A stretch of 6,136 nucleotides of DNA from Pseudomonadota bacterium (GTDB lineage Bacteria; Pseudomonadota; Alphaproteobacteria; Rhizobiales; Hyphomicrobiaceae), in assembly GCA_003242645.1 (NCBI GenBank), contig QGVC01000219.1, forward strand, positions 1 through 6,136, written 5' to 3'. The position numbers were made by a program, and so were the translations under genes. The notes under the pieces were generated by a model, which had not been told where the DNA came from, did not search any database, and saw only the letters and a program-made list of their open reading frames with translations. Shown here in pieces: positions 4,775 through 6,136 of the stretch. Position 1 is the first letter of the stretch. The number at the start of each line of letters is the position of its first letter.

Positions 4775-6136
4775 TCAAAGGCCAGTTTGGTTACTGCGAT
4801 CCCCGATGGGACCCGCATTTATCGAAGCCCAATCGCCACTCATAATCGACCGCCGGCTTTCTGTGCGGACCGCTTCCGTTACGTCATGGAATTCATAAAG
4901 CCGCTTTTCATCCGGGGAAACGAAGATCCGGTCGCGAAGAAGAGGGAAGTTTGTGCCGAAATATGTGTTGAACAGTGCCCGAAAACTATTCACCGGCGTA
5001 ATGTCCTCTCTCAGCTGGCTATAGTCGCCGTTCGGGAAATAGTAGGCATTGATGATGCTCGTCTTGATCATCTGAATGTGAGGGGATGCCTCATGCCACG
5101 GCGCGTCCCATGACCCCTCGGGGAACGGGCCCTCATCGGCCTGAATGATAATGATCGGCGGGTTCCGTCCCTCCGCCTGCAATGCCGTCACAAGCTCTTC
5201 CATGATCCGGGTCGCATAGATCACTTGATCGATGTAGCCCTGGTGCTCGCCGCGCGCTTCGGCTTCCTCACGCGTCAAGCACCTCCCATCCTCAGCGAAG
5301 TTGTATGGCCCATGCGGCACAAGAATGTGGGCGAACACGAACAGCGGTTGGTCCTGTTCGCCAAGATTTTTGATTTGCTCTATTTGCGGCCCTACGCGTT
5401 GACACTGCGCGTTATCCCAATCCAGGCGCCGGGTGAAACGCGTCGCCGGCAAAACTTGGAAAATGGGGTGCAGAATAGTGTAGCGTAGATAGAGCAGATT
5501 GAATTCACTAAAACCATACGGGTGATTTTCATCTGCTACCGGATTGTGGAACGTGCCCGTCCACCATGACCCGAACTGAATGAAACGGTAGCCGCGCGCC
5601 TTCAGGAATCGCGCCACACGATGGTCGCCTAGCATCGCGTGGAGCGGACGCCAGTCGTTACCCTCCAAGCGATCGTTCTCGGCAAGAAAGTCGAGATAAT
5701 CCATGTAGAAGGTCGAGGCGAGAGAATAAGCCGTTCTGTGATAATTGGAATGAGCGACCGGCACCACGTGAAAGCCACGCTGCTCGAGAAAGCTCCGTGT
5801 GCCAAAAACATCCACGCCGTAATGGCGCAAGAGAATTTCAGGCGAGGCAAATCGATCGAAAATGAAATAGTAGATATCAGGCGGACGCTGATCAGAGCTG
5901 CTCAAACCCGCCGCGATCTCCGGCATCTCGGCTGCCGCCGCGTCTGCATCGTATGCAAGGTAGGCAGCCTGGTTTCGCCACTCGAAGGCAGCCGTCTTCG
6001 CCCCCGGCACAAGAACCATGACCAAGGCGGCCCCTGTCAAAGCGAGGTGGGCAGCTCTGACGTGAGCCGCCGGCAGGCGAAGCACGAGCAGGGTGAGCGC
6101 CGTCATGACCGCTAGCGAGATGGGCAGCGACCAGAC
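4775..6136 (-). CDS. Sulfatase-like (alkaline-phosphatase superfamily) membrane hydrolase/transferase, 5' end missing
   Basis: The frame stays open through the right edge, so the N-terminus, probably a set of membrane helices, is outside; 453 residues are visible. Counting from the methionine at 6106, a hydrophobic segment lies at about 18-35, followed by a linker and the catalytic domain from about 75. Recognisable blocks are PPDIYYFIFDRFAS with metal ligand D84, SNYHRTAYSLAS with T125 as likely nucleophile, FVFAHILVPHGPYNF (256-270), and IIIQADEGPFP with D324. The C-terminal VNSFRALFNTYFGT and the later FHDVT are also typical of the LTA-synthase/phosphoethanolamine-transferase-like branch. 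In most relatives the fourth block reads DHG, with His as metal ligand; here it is DEG. Related enzymes act at the outer face of the inner membrane on lipid or polysaccharide phosphate or sulfate groups; the substrate here is unknown. It converges on the dehydrogenase operon and is probably unrelated to it. Family call firm, activity unsure. Confidence 0.87.
   Translation of the reverse strand, partial: VWSLPISLAVMTALTLLVLRLPAAHVRAAHLALTGAALVMVLVPGAKTAAFEWRNQAAYLAYDADAAAAEMPEIAAGLSSSDQRPPDIYYFIFDRFASPEILLRHYGVDVFGTRSFLEQRGFHVVPVAHSNYHRTAYSLASTFYMDYLDFLAENDRLEGNDWRPLHAMLGDHRVARFLKARGYRFIQFGSWWTGTFHNPVADENHPYGFSEFNLLYLRYTILHPIFQVLPATRFTRRLDWDNAQCQRVGPQIEQIKNLGEQDQPLFVFAHILVPHGPYNFAEDGRCLTREEAEARGEHQGYIDQVIYATRIMEELVTALQAEGRNPPIIIIQADEGPFPEGSWDAPWHEASPHIQMIKTSIINAYYFPNGDYSQLREDITPVNSFRALFNTYFGTNFPLLRDRIFVSPDEKRLYEFHDVTEAVRTESRRSIMSGDWASINAGPIGDRSNQTGL

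Noticed and set aside
4640..5113. 157-codon plus-strand reading frame spanning the convergent gap and the end of the sulfatase-like gene
   Set aside because: It starts in the inverted repeat and mostly runs antisense to conserved sulfatase-like sequence; its composition is not protein-like and it has no motif.
5639..6115. 158-codon plus-strand reading frame opposite the sulfatase-like gene
   Set aside because: Shadow of a well-conserved coding frame on the other strand; arginine-rich and without recognisable domains.
1..6136. tRNA, rRNA, CRISPR array, insertion-sequence ends or attachment sites
   Set aside because: Reading both strands showed no cloverleaf, no spaced direct repeats, no transposase-like protein and no terminal inverted repeats with target duplications.

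Overview
The window looks like a piece of chromosome from a fairly GC-rich alphaproteobacterium, probably of the Bradyrhizobium/Hyphomicrobiales type. That is inference from codon use, the tripartite tricarboxylate transporter (TTT) with its periplasmic binding protein, and the style of the dehydrogenase and membrane-protein pair; no taxonomic marker gene is present. No RNA gene, insertion sequence, CRISPR array or phage gene was found.

Left part (1-1833, minus strand): a three-gene TTT operon transcribed right to left in the order tctC (periplasmic solute receptor), tctB (small 4-helix membrane subunit), tctA (start of the large membrane subunit, running off the left edge). tctA is broken in the given sequence: its frame stops after 63 codons, and the family sequence resumes at once in the -1 frame from an ATG that overlaps the stop (ATGA). 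Two small hairpins lie between tctC and tctB.

Centre (1834-2669): a 146-base divergent intergenic region, then a FadR-type GntR regulator on the plus strand. Sigma70-like promoters can be drawn in both directions. They overlap, and a sequence resembling a FadR-family operator core lies over the -10 of the tctC promoter and inside the spacer of the regulator promoter. A second copy of the core lies 62 bp away. The simplest model is a regulator that controls itself and the transporter in response to the carboxylate (or a derivative) that the transporter imports.

Right-centre (2670-4615, plus strand): after a strong hairpin come a zinc- and NAD-dependent alcohol/formaldehyde dehydrogenase-like enzyme and, 17 bases downstream, a small four-helix membrane protein of the kind often labelled 'cyclase/dehydrase' or DUF4267-like. 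These two look like an operon. Whether the dehydrogenase belongs to the same pathway as the transporter cannot be told from sequence.

Right end (4616-6136): a convergent intergenic region with a long inverted repeat, then a minus-strand sulfatase/alkaline-phosphatase-superfamily membrane protein whose 5' end lies outside the window. Its usual Asp-His metal-site pair reads Asp-Glu.

Nothing here is clearly a new type of system. The points most worth a second look are the split tctA, the looped-operator candidate, and the DE variant of the sulfatase-like enzyme.
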